A DNA stretch of 64,000 bases from Dokdonia donghaensis DSW-1 (GTDB taxonomy: Bacteria; Bacteroidota; Bacteroidia; Flavobacteriales; Flavobacteriaceae): positions 184,001 to 248,000 of the forward strand of contig NZ_CP015125.1 in NCBI RefSeq assembly GCF_001653755.1. Reading direction: 5' to 3'. The position numbers and the translations under genes were made by a program. Of the stretch, positions 34,424 through 42,689 are shown one piece after another (the stretch's first letter is position 1; each line of letters begins with the position of its first letter). The notes under the pieces were generated by a model. That model was not told the DNA's origin. It saw only the letters and a list, made by a program, of their open reading frames with translations, and searched no databases.

Positions 34424-34785
34424 TATTGTATTTCTTGTAGTCCGTTATAAATTTCTCTGTAAGCCGAATCTTTTTCGACTGGCTTTTGATAATTGTCCCC
34501 GTGACCTAGCCCTACCCCAGCGTAAAATGTACGTGCTTCAAACTTGAGTGCGTGATCACGCATTTTTATCATAAAGGCTTCATCATACACATTTGCATCT
34601 TCTGGAAATGTACGTGCTCTTACGATTACAAAATGTAATTTTTTATCCTTGAGAGCCACAAACTGCGGGTCCTTTTTAAGCTTAGAATTTACTGCCATAA
34701 ACTCAAAGCCTTGACTCTTTAAATCTTCTCCTACGATGTTCATCGCAAGGTTGTGAAGTTCTTGTTCTGTAAGAAGTTCTGCCAT
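34423..34785 (-). CDS. Small nqr-linked conserved protein
   Basis: A 120-residue soluble protein. I start it at ATG 34785 (MAELLTEQELHNLAMNIVGE); the frame runs open 14 codons further but with no better start. The core alternates strands and helices: GFEFMAVNSKLKKDPQFVAL, KKLHFVIVRARTFPED, KFEARTFYAGVGLGHGD. I recognise it only as a protein that accompanies nqrF and apbE in flavobacteria, sometimes mislabelled as an NqrF subunit although it has no flavin or iron-sulfur motif. Possibly an assembly factor for Na+-NQR. Confidence 0.7.
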   Translation of the reverse strand: MAELLTEQELHNLAMNIVGEDLKSQGFEFMAVNSKLKKDPQFVALKDKKLHFVIVRARTFPEDANVYDEAFMIKMRDHALKFEARTFYAGVGLGHGDNYQKPVEKDSAYREIYNGLQEIQ

Positions 34786-34861
34786 ATTACAAAGATAATA
34801 TTCACAGTTAACTGTACCTAACTGCATCCTAGTTTTGAAAGTAACAATATATCTAAAAACA

Positions 34862-34893
34862 CAAAACCCGATACAGTAATGTATCGGGTTTTT
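34862..34893 (-). terminator. Terminator after nqrF
   Basis: AAAACCCGATAC pairs with GTATCGGGTTTT, a 12-bp stem with T/A flanks on both sides, between nqrF and the small nqr-linked gene. Its position means that the last two genes depend on read-through or on a promoter of their own. Confidence 0.8.
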
Positions 34894-34894
34894 A

Positions 34895-34910
34895 GGTTTT
34901 CGCGAAAGCG
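34895..34910. repeat. Iterated palindrome copy (left arm degenerate)
   Basis: GGTTTTCGCGAAAGCG, overlapping the end of the nqrF terminator. Confidence 0.8.
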
Positions 34911-34920
34911 AAATTATATA

Positions 34921-36228
34921 CTATCCTCCAAAGTCATCAAAACGGATGTTCTCATCTGGAATTCCATAATCTTCTCCCATTTTCTGAACAGCGTTGTTCA
35001 TAAGTGGAGGACCACAGAAATAAAGTTCGATATCTTCTGGTGACTCGTGCTTGCTTAAGTACTGGTCTATTACTACCTGGTGAATGAAACCTACAAAACC
35101 GTCTCCTTCTCCATCTGTAGAGTCTTTTACTTTCCAGTTATCTTCTTCCATAGGCTCAGAAAGCGCTAGATAGAATTTAAAGTTAGGAAATTCTCTCTCT
35201 AACTCACGGAAGTGCTCTAAGTAGAATAACTCACGCTTAGAACGTCCTCCATACCAGTAAGTAACCGTACGTCCAGTCTTAAGGGTTTTGAAAAGGTGAT
35301 ACAGATGTGAACGCATAGGTGCCATTCCTGCTCCTCCTCCTACGTAAAGCATTTCTGCTTCAGATTCGTTTATGAAGAATTCTCCATAAGGCCCAGAGAT
35401 TACTACTTTATCACCTGGCTTTTGTGCAAATATGTATGATGAAGCAACCCCAGGGTTTACATCCATCCATTGGTTTTTAGCGCGGTCCCACGGCGGCGTA
35501 GCAATACGCACGTTAAGCATAATCTCACGTCCCTCTGCTGGGAAAGAAGCCATAGAGTATGCACGCTCTACAGTTTCATTATTTTTCATTGTAAGTGGCC
35601 ATAGACCAAACTTATCCCACTCTGCTTGAAACTTATCTGGTGTTTCGTGCTCTTCTGGGTGAGCAGTAATATCTATATCCTTATAGTTAATTGTACACTC
35701 AGGGATTTCAATCTGGATATATCCTCCAGCTTTATACCCCATATCTTCTGGTATCTCAACTACAAATTCTTTAATGAATGATGCTACGTTATAGTTACGT
35801 ACAACGGTTGCCTCCCATTTTTTAATTCCAAAAACTTCTTCCGGAATCGTGATATTCATATTTTGCTTCACCTTTACTTGACAAGCAAGACGTGCTCCGT
35901 GAGCAAGCTCCTTACGAGAGAAGTGTGGTGTTTCTGTAGGTAATGCTTCTCCACCTCCTTCAAGAACGTGACACTCACATTGTATACAAGTACCTCCACC
36001 TCCACAAGCAGATGGTAAAAATATTTTATTGTTTCCAAGAGTTGATAAGAGCGTACCTCCAGAGGCAACTTCAACTTCTTTTTCACCATTAATAGTAATT
36101 GTTACAGGTCCTGATGGAGATAACTTTTGCTTAGTAAAAAGCAATAAGCCCACAAGGATTAACGTAAGCACTAAAAAGGCAGCGATTGTGGCGATAACAA
36201 CGCCAGACATTGATGCAGCTAGTAACAT
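34921..36228 (-). CDS. nqrF: Na+-NQR subunit F, NADH-binding
   Basis: Entry subunit of the sodium-pumping NADH:quinone reductase: oxidises NADH via FAD and a 2Fe-2S centre. 435 residues: an N-terminal helix (about 5-32); a ferredoxin domain with Cys75, Cys81, Cys84 and Cys116 (SACGGGGTCIQCECHVLEGG, HGARLACQVK); the FAD domain with ERAYSMASFPAEG; and the NADH domain with MLYVGGGAGMAPMRSHLYHL, TVTYWYGGRSKRELFY and ELYFCGPPLMNNAVQKM. It is the last nqr gene, two bases after nqrE. Confidence 0.97.
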   Translation of the reverse strand: MLLAASMSGVVIATIAAFLVLTLILVGLLLFTKQKLSPSGPVTITINGEKEVEVASGGTLLSTLGNNKIFLPSACGGGGTCIQCECHVLEGGGEALPTETPHFSRKELAHGARLACQVKVKQNMNITIPEEVFGIKKWEATVVRNYNVASFIKEFVVEIPEDMGYKAGGYIQIEIPECTINYKDIDITAHPEEHETPDKFQAEWDKFGLWPLTMKNNETVERAYSMASFPAEGREIMLNVRIATPPWDRAKNQWMDVNPGVASSYIFAQKPGDKVVISGPYGEFFINESEAEMLYVGGGAGMAPMRSHLYHLFKTLKTGRTVTYWYGGRSKRELFYLEHFRELEREFPNFKFYLALSEPMEEDNWKVKDSTDGEGDGFVGFIHQVVIDQYLSKHESPEDIELYFCGPPLMNNAVQKMGEDYGIPDENIRFDDFGG

Positions 36229-36230
36229 AA

Positions 36231-36965
36231 TTAGTTTTCTTTTTCGTTAGCAATTTCAACCTCGATCATAGCTACGGGTTGCATATTTTCTTCTTGTAAC
36301 TCTATTTGAGCAGCTTCGGTAGCTGGTGCGGCTTCTTCTTCGTCACCACCAGTAAGCATTCCTCCAAAACTCATAAAACCTATTGCCATAAGACCTGTAA
36401 TGATAAAAGTAATACCAAGACCTCTTAATGGAGCAGGAACATTTGAGTAACGTATTTTCTCACGTATCGCTGCAATTGCAAGAATTGCAAGGAACCACCC
36501 TATACCTGAAGATATACCGTAGTTAAAGGCAAGACCTAACGTTTGGATATCTCTAGATTGCATAAATAATGACCCTCCTAAGATGGCACAGTTTACTGCA
36601 ATAAGTGGTAAGAAAATACCAAGTGAGTTATATAATGACGGAGAGAACTTCTCTACTACAATCTCTACCAGTTGTACCATTGTTGCAATAGTCGCAATAA
36701 ATAGTATGAATGATAAGAAACTTAAATCATAATCTGCATACTCTGGTCCTAACCACGCTAGTGCGCCATCACGAAGAATATACTGGTCAAGTAGCCAGTT
36801 TATAGGCACTGTTACTGCTAGTACAAATATGACAGCAGCACCAAGACCAACAGCGGTTGACACTTTTTTAGACACGGCTAGGTAAGAACACATTCCTAAG
36901 AAGGTGGCAAATACCATATTGTCTATGAAAATCGATTTGAAAAATAATTCAATATGCTCTAACAT
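36231..36965 (-). CDS. nqrE: Na+-NQR subunit E, with an acidic C-terminal tail
   Basis: A polytopic subunit that, with NqrD, forms the membrane core holding an Fe-S centre. Start EHIELFFKSIFIDNMVFATF and LGMCSYLAVSKKVSTAVGLG, NSLGIFLPLIAVNCAILGGS and NYGISSGIGWFLAILAIAAI are characteristic. The protein is 244 residues against about 200 in Vibrio; the excess is a C-terminal tail (GGDEEEAAPATEAAQIELQE and on) that is acidic and low in complexity. nqrD lies 51 bases upstream across a palindrome. Confidence 0.96.
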   Translation of the reverse strand: MLEHIELFFKSIFIDNMVFATFLGMCSYLAVSKKVSTAVGLGAAVIFVLAVTVPINWLLDQYILRDGALAWLGPEYADYDLSFLSFILFIATIATMVQLVEIVVEKFSPSLYNSLGIFLPLIAVNCAILGGSLFMQSRDIQTLGLAFNYGISSGIGWFLAILAIAAIREKIRYSNVPAPLRGLGITFIITGLMAIGFMSFGGMLTGGDEEEAAPATEAAQIELQEENMQPVAMIEVEIANEKEN

Positions 36966-36986
36966 ATCTTTGATTTTATAGGTTTA

Positions 36987-37002
36987 CGCTTTCGCGAAAG
37001 CG
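36987..37002. repeat. Iterated palindrome copy between nqrD and nqrE
   Basis: CGCTTTCGCGAAAGCG within the 51-bp gap of the otherwise tightly packed nqr operon, where every other junction has 0-3 bases. Confidence 0.93.
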
Positions 37003-37016
37003 TGATAATTCATTTT

Positions 37017-37664
37017 CTAGTTCTCTTCTACGAGTGCAGGGTTCTTACTACGCTGTACCCAGATAATGAGTCCAACTACGATAAGTGCCATAGGTGATAA
37101 TAACATAAAACCATTATTCTCATAGCCTATGCTGTACAATCCTGTTTTTTCTATAGGATCTCCTAGTACTTTAATACCTAGAAGCGTTCCTGAACCTAAT
37201 AGCTCTCTAAAGAAACCTACTATGATTAAGATTACACCATAACCAAGTGCGTTACCTATCCCGTCTAAAAATGATCTGTATGGACCGTTACCTAAAGCAA
37301 AAGCCTCAAAACGTCCCATAATGATACAGTTTGTAATGATAAGACCTACAAAAACCGAAAGTTCTTTACTAAGCTCATAAGCAAATGCTTTGAGCGTCTG
37401 GTCTACTACGATTACAAGTGTTGCCACAACGATAAGTTGTACAATAATTCTAATTTTTGATGGTATGATGTTACGCATAAGCGATATCACTACGTTACCA
37501 ATACCTAGTACAAATAGTACAGATACTGCCATTACGATAGACGCTTTAAGCTGAGCAGTAATTGCTAGTGCCGAACAGATACCTAATACTTGAATAGTAA
37601 TTGGGTTATCATCTGCTAGTGGATCAAGAATGAGTCGTTGATCTTTTTTTGATAGTATCGCCAT
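37017..37664 (-). CDS. nqrD: Na+-NQR subunit D
   Basis: 215-residue membrane subunit, homologous to NqrE and RnfE. Signatures: LSKKDQRLILDPLADDNPI, VLGICSALAITAQLKASIVM, PSKIRIIVQLIVVATLVIVV, GLIITNCIIMGRFEAFALGN and GNALGYGVILIIVGFFRELL. The cysteine in each of ILGICSAL and ITNCIIMG supplies the iron site shared with NqrE. It overlaps nqrC by one base. Confidence 0.96.
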   Translation of the reverse strand: MAILSKKDQRLILDPLADDNPITIQVLGICSALAITAQLKASIVMAVSVLFVLGIGNVVISLMRNIIPSKIRIIVQLIVVATLVIVVDQTLKAFAYELSKELSVFVGLIITNCIIMGRFEAFALGNGPYRSFLDGIGNALGYGVILIIVGFFRELLGSGTLLGIKVLGDPIEKTGLYSIGYENNGFMLLSPMALIVVGLIIWVQRSKNPALVEEN

Positions 37665-38410
37665 TATGCTTTGGTTTTAAAATCTTTAATAACTGGAACG
37701 TAGCTCTTAAGTGTGCTTTTAATCATAGCACTCACACCGTCACCAGTGATGGTTGCACCTGCTAGAGCATCTACTTTATTATCATCCTTACGTTCATTTT
37801 TTGGGTCATTGTTACCTTTTGCAACTGTGATACCTGAGTACTGAGTGTCTGACATAATCTGCTCACCAGTAAAGTCGTCCATAAAGTAACGCTCTTTAAT
37901 GTTAGCACCTAGACCAGGAGTCTCTCCTTTGTGATCAAAAAATACACCTTGTACCACTAGATCTTTATCTAGCGCTACATATCCCCAGATAGCATCCCAA
38001 AGTCCTTTACCGTACATAGGCACGACAAAAAATTGTTTACCATCACGCTCTCCTACAAAAAGAGGCATCTTGCGCTCGTTTTTAGGCAGCTTGCTTTGCT
38101 TCTTCATATCTACAGTAAATGCCTCATCACTTTGAGTCACTTTACCATTCTGGATAATGTAAGCTTCTTTGATGTATTTATCGTACTCTGCTTCTACCTT
38201 ATCAGTAGGGATGAAGTTAACACCTCCATCACCTTCTACATTCTCATTTACGCCCATTGCATAAAGAATGTTCTGCTGCTTTTCAAAGCGCTCATTTTCT
38301 TTAATAGCAGGCTTAAGACCTTGTGCTAGTCCTGCTAGAACTCCTCCTACTACGACTACCATAATAGTCGCAAAGAGAATTGTATATCCGTTTCCGTCTG
38401 TCTTTGCCAT
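37664..38410 (-). CDS. nqrC: Na+-NQR subunit C
   Basis: 248-residue subunit with one N-terminal membrane helix (about 9-30) and a periplasmic FMN-binding domain. The covalent FMN is expected on Thr220 in DALAGATITGDGV, matching the Dxx(s/t)gAT flavinylation rule apart from Ala in place of Ser at one variable position. GKGLWDAIWGYVALD, GETPGLGANI and EQIMS are the other usual elements. It stands between nqrB (2-base gap) and nqrD. Confidence 0.96.
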   Translation of the reverse strand: MAKTDGNGYTILFATIMVVVVGGVLAGLAQGLKPAIKENERFEKQQNILYAMGVNENVEGDGGVNFIPTDKVEAEYDKYIKEAYIIQNGKVTQSDEAFTVDMKKQSKLPKNERKMPLFVGERDGKQFFVVPMYGKGLWDAIWGYVALDKDLVVQGVFFDHKGETPGLGANIKERYFMDDFTGEQIMSDTQYSGITVAKGNNDPKNERKDDNKVDALAGATITGDGVSAMIKSTLKSYVPVIKDFKTKA

Positions 38411-38412
38411 CG

Positions 38413-39621
38413 TTATGCTGTTTTAAGTTTAAGACGCTTCATTCTCTTCTTCACATTCCCTTGTACCACGTAGTGATCAATTGTAGGAGCAAATACGTTC
38501 ATTAATAATATCGCGAGGAATACTCCTTCTGGGTATGCCGGGTTAAATACACGTATTATAATAGATATAAAACCTATTAAGAAACCGTAAATGTATTTCC
38601 CTTTATTAGTTTGTGATGCAGTTACCGGGTCTGTTGCCATATATACTGCTCCAAATAAAATACTACCTATGATAAGGTGTTGCCAGAAAGGGACACTCAT
38701 TAAGCCATAAAACTTACTAGTATCATCTATCCATCCTGCATCTACAACTCCATTAAAGATAAGTCCCATTGCTAGTGCTCCTACTATAGTAGAAAGTATG
38801 ATTCTCCAGCTACCTATCTTTGTAAAGATTAAGAATAAGGCTCCTACAATAATGAGTATTTTAGAAGTCTCTCCTACAGATCCAGGAATAAATCCTAAGA
38901 ACATATCTGTGTAGTCATAATTAATCGTTGCTGCATTTTGAGCATAACTACCTAAGATAGTTTCTCCAGATATTGCATCTGGTGTTCCTGCTCTCTCTAC
39001 TGCTTCGTGTACCCACACCTTATCTCCAGACATCCACGTTGGGTATGCAAAGAATAAGAAAGCACGTATAGTAAGCGCTGGGTTTAGGATATTCATCCCT
39101 GTACCTCCAAAAACTTCTTTACCTATTACTACACCAAAAACAACTGCTACTGCAAGCATCCATAATGGAATGTCTATAGGTACAATAAGTGGCACAAGCA
39201 TTCCAGTTACTAAGTAACCTTCCTCTACCTCGTGTCCTTTTATAACAGCAAAAATAAATTCTACAAGTAATCCTACACCGTAAGAAACAATTACTAACGG
39301 AAGTACTGTCCAAGCTCCTATAGAGAAGTTGTCTAGATTCCAGAAGTTAGTACTAAAGAATCCTTGAGCTGCTTCAATCTCTCCTGTTGCAAGATAATGC
39401 TGATAACCAGCATTAAATATTCCAAACAGTAAACAAGGAATCAATGCTATGATTACCGTGTTCATTGTACGTTTTAAATCATCTACCGCTCTAATGTGAC
39501 CACCACTGTGTGTAGTCTCGTTTGGAGCGTATAAAAAAGTGTGAAGCGCGTTGAAAGCCGGAGCCATCTTCTTCCCTTCATACTTCATTTTAAGCTTATG
39601 TAAACTTTCTTTCATTCCCAT
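38413..39621 (-). CDS. nqrB: Na+-NQR subunit B
   Basis: 402-residue polytopic subunit that holds a covalent FMN and riboflavin and couples electron flow to sodium movement. Signatures: THSGGHIRAVDDLKRTMNTV, VLPLVIVSYGVGLLVEFIFA, GKEVFGGTGMNILNPALTIR and MATDPVTASQTNKGKYIYG. The expected FMN-attachment motif DxxSGAT reads DAISGET, so Thr221 is kept but the preceding Ala is Glu. nqrA is 3 bases upstream. Confidence 0.96.
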   Translation of the reverse strand: MGMKESLHKLKMKYEGKKMAPAFNALHTFLYAPNETTHSGGHIRAVDDLKRTMNTVIIALIPCLLFGIFNAGYQHYLATGEIEAAQGFFSTNFWNLDNFSIGAWTVLPLVIVSYGVGLLVEFIFAVIKGHEVEEGYLVTGMLVPLIVPIDIPLWMLAVAVVFGVVIGKEVFGGTGMNILNPALTIRAFLFFAYPTWMSGDKVWVHEAVERAGTPDAISGETILGSYAQNAATINYDYTDMFLGFIPGSVGETSKILIIVGALFLIFTKIGSWRIILSTIVGALAMGLIFNGVVDAGWIDDTSKFYGLMSVPFWQHLIIGSILFGAVYMATDPVTASQTNKGKYIYGFLIGFISIIIRVFNPAYPEGVFLAILLMNVFAPTIDHYVVQGNVKKRMKRLKLKTA

Positions 39622-39624
39622 AAC

Positions 39625-40971
39625 TTATCCTATTTCTTTATACATAACATCTAATCCCTTACGAATGATCTCTTGGTGTGGCTGCTTAGACACACACATA
39701 AATTCTGTAAGTGCAAAATCTTCTGGAGCCACCTCATACATTCCTAAAGCTTCCATCTCATCTAGATCTTCTACCATACAAGCCTTAAGGATTTGCATAG
39801 GGTAAATATCTAGAGGAAAAACCTCTTCATAATTTCCAGTTACTACAAATGCACGGTGCTCACCGTTTGTATTTGTATCTAGATCATATTTCTTCTTAGG
39901 CTGTAACCAAGAAAAAGTAAGCGCTCTAGATGGAGAGATTTTATCAAAAACAGGCTTATTCCACCCGAAGAATTCATAATCATCACCCTCTGGTATTACT
40001 ACAAACTCTGTTGCATAAAACCCAAGAGCTCCGTCTGGCTTAACTTTAGTACCTGTTAATACATTACCAGAGATAAAGCGATTATTATCACCTTCTACTC
40101 CAGCATCATATGCAAATGTAGACACCTCTGCACCTATGATTGTGCGGTAATACTTAGGCGCTTTTATAGAAGACCCAGAAACCGATATCACACGTTGTGC
40201 ATTAAACTTACCTGTAAGTAACAATTCTCCTATCACAACAAGATCTTGTGCTGCAACCGTCCAGGCTGTCTCACCCTTGTTAATAGGACTTGTTTTATTA
40301 ATTAAGGTTCCCACATTACCAGCTGGGTGTGGTCCTTTTACTGTATATGTTGTAACACCTGTAAGGCTTGCAAACACAGATGCACTAGAACCTATAGATA
40401 CGTGTACACCACCATCTGTAAGTTTTCCTAATGCTGTAACTGCTGCCTGCAGCGCTGCTTCTTTACCTGCTAGTACAAAATCAAGATCTGCAGCAAGTGG
40501 TCCAGTGTTTACACCAGATATAAAAATTGCTTTTGGAGATACTGTTGGGTTTGCAACCACATCATAAGGACGTTGTTTTATAAACGGCCACACACCACCT
40601 TCAAGCAATCTTGCTTTTACAGTAGCAGCATCTGCAGTTGGACTCAACGCTCCAAGATCACGAGTAGCACCAGCATAATCTGCTTCAATCACAATATCAG
40701 TAATCACACGGCGAGCGCCACGCTTGATTTCTGTTATTGTTCCAGCAACTGGAGATACAAATTTGATTTCTTCTTGAGACTTTGAGTAGAAAATCTCGTC
40801 TCCAGCCATAAGGCTAGCTCCTTCTTTAAGGACCATTTTAGGAGTCACGAGATGAAAATCTGAAGGCCTAATAGTAATGGTACGCGATCTAGGCCCTTCA
40901 GAAATTGTCTTTTCTGCTTCGCCTACTAATCGGATATCAAGACCTTTTTTGATTCTGATGTCTTTTGACAT
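39625..40971 (-). CDS. nqrA: Na+-NQR subunit A
   Basis: First gene of the operon, a 448-residue peripheral subunit without cofactor. Signatures: IRIKKGLDIRLVGEAEKTIS, RTITIRPSDFHLVTPKMVLK, FVSPVAGTITEIKRGARRVI, IFISGVNTGPLAADLDFVLA and FSWLQPKKKYDLDTNTNGEH, all like Vibrio NqrA. A -7 box lies about 48 bases upstream on the minus strand. Confidence 0.97.
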   Translation of the reverse strand: MSKDIRIKKGLDIRLVGEAEKTISEGPRSRTITIRPSDFHLVTPKMVLKEGASLMAGDEIFYSKSQEEIKFVSPVAGTITEIKRGARRVITDIVIEADYAGATRDLGALSPTADAATVKARLLEGGVWPFIKQRPYDVVANPTVSPKAIFISGVNTGPLAADLDFVLAGKEAALQAAVTALGKLTDGGVHVSIGSSASVFASLTGVTTYTVKGPHPAGNVGTLINKTSPINKGETAWTVAAQDLVVIGELLLTGKFNAQRVISVSGSSIKAPKYYRTIIGAEVSTFAYDAGVEGDNNRFISGNVLTGTKVKPDGALGFYATEFVVIPEGDDYEFFGWNKPVFDKISPSRALTFSWLQPKKKYDLDTNTNGEHRAFVVTGNYEEVFPLDIYPMQILKACMVEDLDEMEALGMYEVAPEDFALTEFMCVSKQPHQEIIRKGLDVMYKEIG

Positions 40972-41018
40972 ATGTCAGTAGATTTATGTTATCTAAAATC
41001 CTCTAAAATTGAGGTGCG

Positions 41019-41026
41019 CAAATTTA
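41019..41026 (-). promoter_or_regulatory. -7 box TAAATTTG for the nqr operon
   Basis: Reverse complement of CAAATTTA; exact TAnnTTTG. The leader after it can form a small hairpin (CCTC-AATTTT-AGAGG). Confidence 0.55.
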
Positions 41027-41359
41027 CAAAATACGTCTCATTTTTCCGAGCTAGAAAAAGTGAAAGTATTATTTATAACGCTTCTAAATAGTGACTTGTC
41101 AATCTGTTTAATAAACCACCTCTTTTTTGAGAAAACCGCACCTAGACGCTCCACAAAACTCATAACAACATAAAGCGCACACCACCACTCGTGATTTATA
41201 TTCATTACAGACTCACATTAAGCACTTTAGAAATTCAATTATTACCTTACGATATCTTCAATTTCTAAATTCTAAATACGCTTTCGCGAAAGCGCAAAAA
41301 AGACAGTACCACATCACATCACGCATACCTCAACGCAATATCTCGGCATCAAATTTGTT
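41027..41359. other. Divergent intergenic region, no gene seen
   Basis: About 330 bp between nqrA and the DUF5103 gene. It contains one palindrome copy and the upstream parts of both promoters; no RNA gene or short coding region could be supported. Confidence 0.6.
41279..41294. repeat. Iterated palindrome copy (intergenic)
   Basis: CGCTTTCGCGAAAGCG, preceded by TA as in the full copy; right outer bases differ. Confidence 0.93.
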
Positions 41360-41367
41360 TATATTTG
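41360..41367 (+). promoter_or_regulatory. -7 box TATATTTG for the DUF5103 gene
   Basis: Exact TAnnTTTG match 17 bases before ATG 41385; supports this start over the in-frame codon at 41355, which would lie upstream of the promoter. Confidence 0.6.
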
Positions 41368-41384
41368 GCAACCATCAGTCCACT

Positions 41385-42638
41385 ATGAAAAATTATTTTA
41401 CGCTTTTCTTACTATTTGCATCGTTTACCACCTTTGCACAGGTAGCACAAGAAATACCAGAACCTCCTTTTATTAAAACGGTACAATTTAACGCCAGCAG
41501 CACATCTGGAACTTCTTTACCCATACTACAACTAGGTAGCAGTTTATCGCTGTCTTTTGACGATATTTATGGCGATGAGCGTGATTACTTTTATAAAATC
41601 ACGCATCACAATGCAGACTGGACAGAGAGTAGCCTTGCTAGATCTGAGTATATGGACGGGATGGATAATGTGCGCATCCTCAATTTTGAAAACTCGGTTG
41701 CAACACTCCAGTTATACACACACTATGAGCTATCTATACCTAACCAGATGACTAAGCGCCTCACAAAAACAGGCAATTACCTCCTTAGCATTTACGATGA
41801 AGAAGGTGAGCTCGTTTTCTCACGTAAGTTTATGATATTCTCACCCCAATTTAATGTGGGAGCTCAAGTAAAACGGTCAAGAGATTTACAATACATCAAC
41901 TCAAAACAAGTACTGCGATTTTTTATAGACTCTGGAGATGAAGTTATCATAAACCCAAAACAAAATCTTCACACAGTTTTAATACAAAACAACAACCTCA
42001 AAACAGCCATTACAGGCATAGAGCCTCAATACAACATAGGCAATAGACTTGAGTATAGATATGATCAAGAGACGGCTTTCTGGGGTGGCAATGAGTTTTT
42101 TAACTTTGAAAACAAGGATGTGCGTGCCGCTACTTTTGCCATAAAAAGCATTGAGCTCAAGAGCCTGTATCACAATTACCTATACTCTAACCCAGCTAGG
42201 TATGACCAGCCGTACACCTACAATCCAGATATAAATGGCAACTTTCTCATAAACACCCTACAAGGTCGCACACCTCTTACCGAGGCAGAGTATGTATGGA
42301 TACACTTCTCTTTGAGACACCCTAAACTTCTCGATGACCAGTCTATACATCTTTACGGAAATTTCAATAATTATGTAATAGACAATAGCACAAAACTGGA
42401 GTGGAACACCCGCACTAGAAGATACGAGCTACCATACTTACTTAAACAAGGTTTTTATAACTATAATTATGTGCTAGTAAACAAAGATGGAAGCATAGAT
42501 TATAAGAATAGTCTAGACGGGAACTTCTGGCAAACAGAAAACAACTATCAAATACTAGTGTATTACCGCAAACCTGGAGGACGTTTTGATGAGCTGGTAG
42601 GCTTAGGGCAAACTAATTCTTCACAAATAACAAATTAG
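41385..42638 (+). CDS. DUF5103 protein (type IX secretion plug type)
   Basis: A 417-residue exported protein started at MKNYFTLFLLFASFTTFAQ (signal peptide, cleavage after about residue 19). The body matches DUF5103: PPFIKTVQFNASSTSGTSLP, LQLGSSLSLSFDDIYGDERD, YFYKITHHNADWTESSLARS, and late LKQGFYNYNYVLVNKDGSID. A DUF5103 member is known as the plug that closes the SprA translocon of the type IX secretion system. Whether this protein does so is inference; no other secretion gene is adjacent. Confidence 0.83.
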   Translation: MKNYFTLFLLFASFTTFAQVAQEIPEPPFIKTVQFNASSTSGTSLPILQLGSSLSLSFDDIYGDERDYFYKITHHNADWTESSLARSEYMDGMDNVRILNFENSVATLQLYTHYELSIPNQMTKRLTKTGNYLLSIYDEEGELVFSRKFMIFSPQFNVGAQVKRSRDLQYINSKQVLRFFIDSGDEVIINPKQNLHTVLIQNNNLKTAITGIEPQYNIGNRLEYRYDQETAFWGGNEFFNFENKDVRAATFAIKSIELKSLYHNYLYSNPARYDQPYTYNPDINGNFLINTLQGRTPLTEAEYVWIHFSLRHPKLLDDQSIHLYGNFNNYVIDNSTKLEWNTRTRRYELPYLLKQGFYNYNYVLVNKDGSIDYKNSLDGNFWQTENNYQILVYYRKPGGRFDELVGLGQTNSSQITN

Positions 42639-42643
42639 ATTTT

Positions 42644-42663
42644 TACGCTTTCGCGAAAGCGTA
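42644..42663. repeat. Iterated palindrome, full 20-bp copy
   Basis: TACGCTTTCGCGAAAGCGTA six bases after the DUF5103 stop. Confidence 0.95.
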
Positions 42664-42689
42664 TTCACTAAAATCATATATTTACAGGG

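Noticed and set aside
41355..41384. Upstream start for the DUF5103 gene
   Set aside because: It overlaps or precedes the -7 box and would place ten residues before a clear signal peptide.
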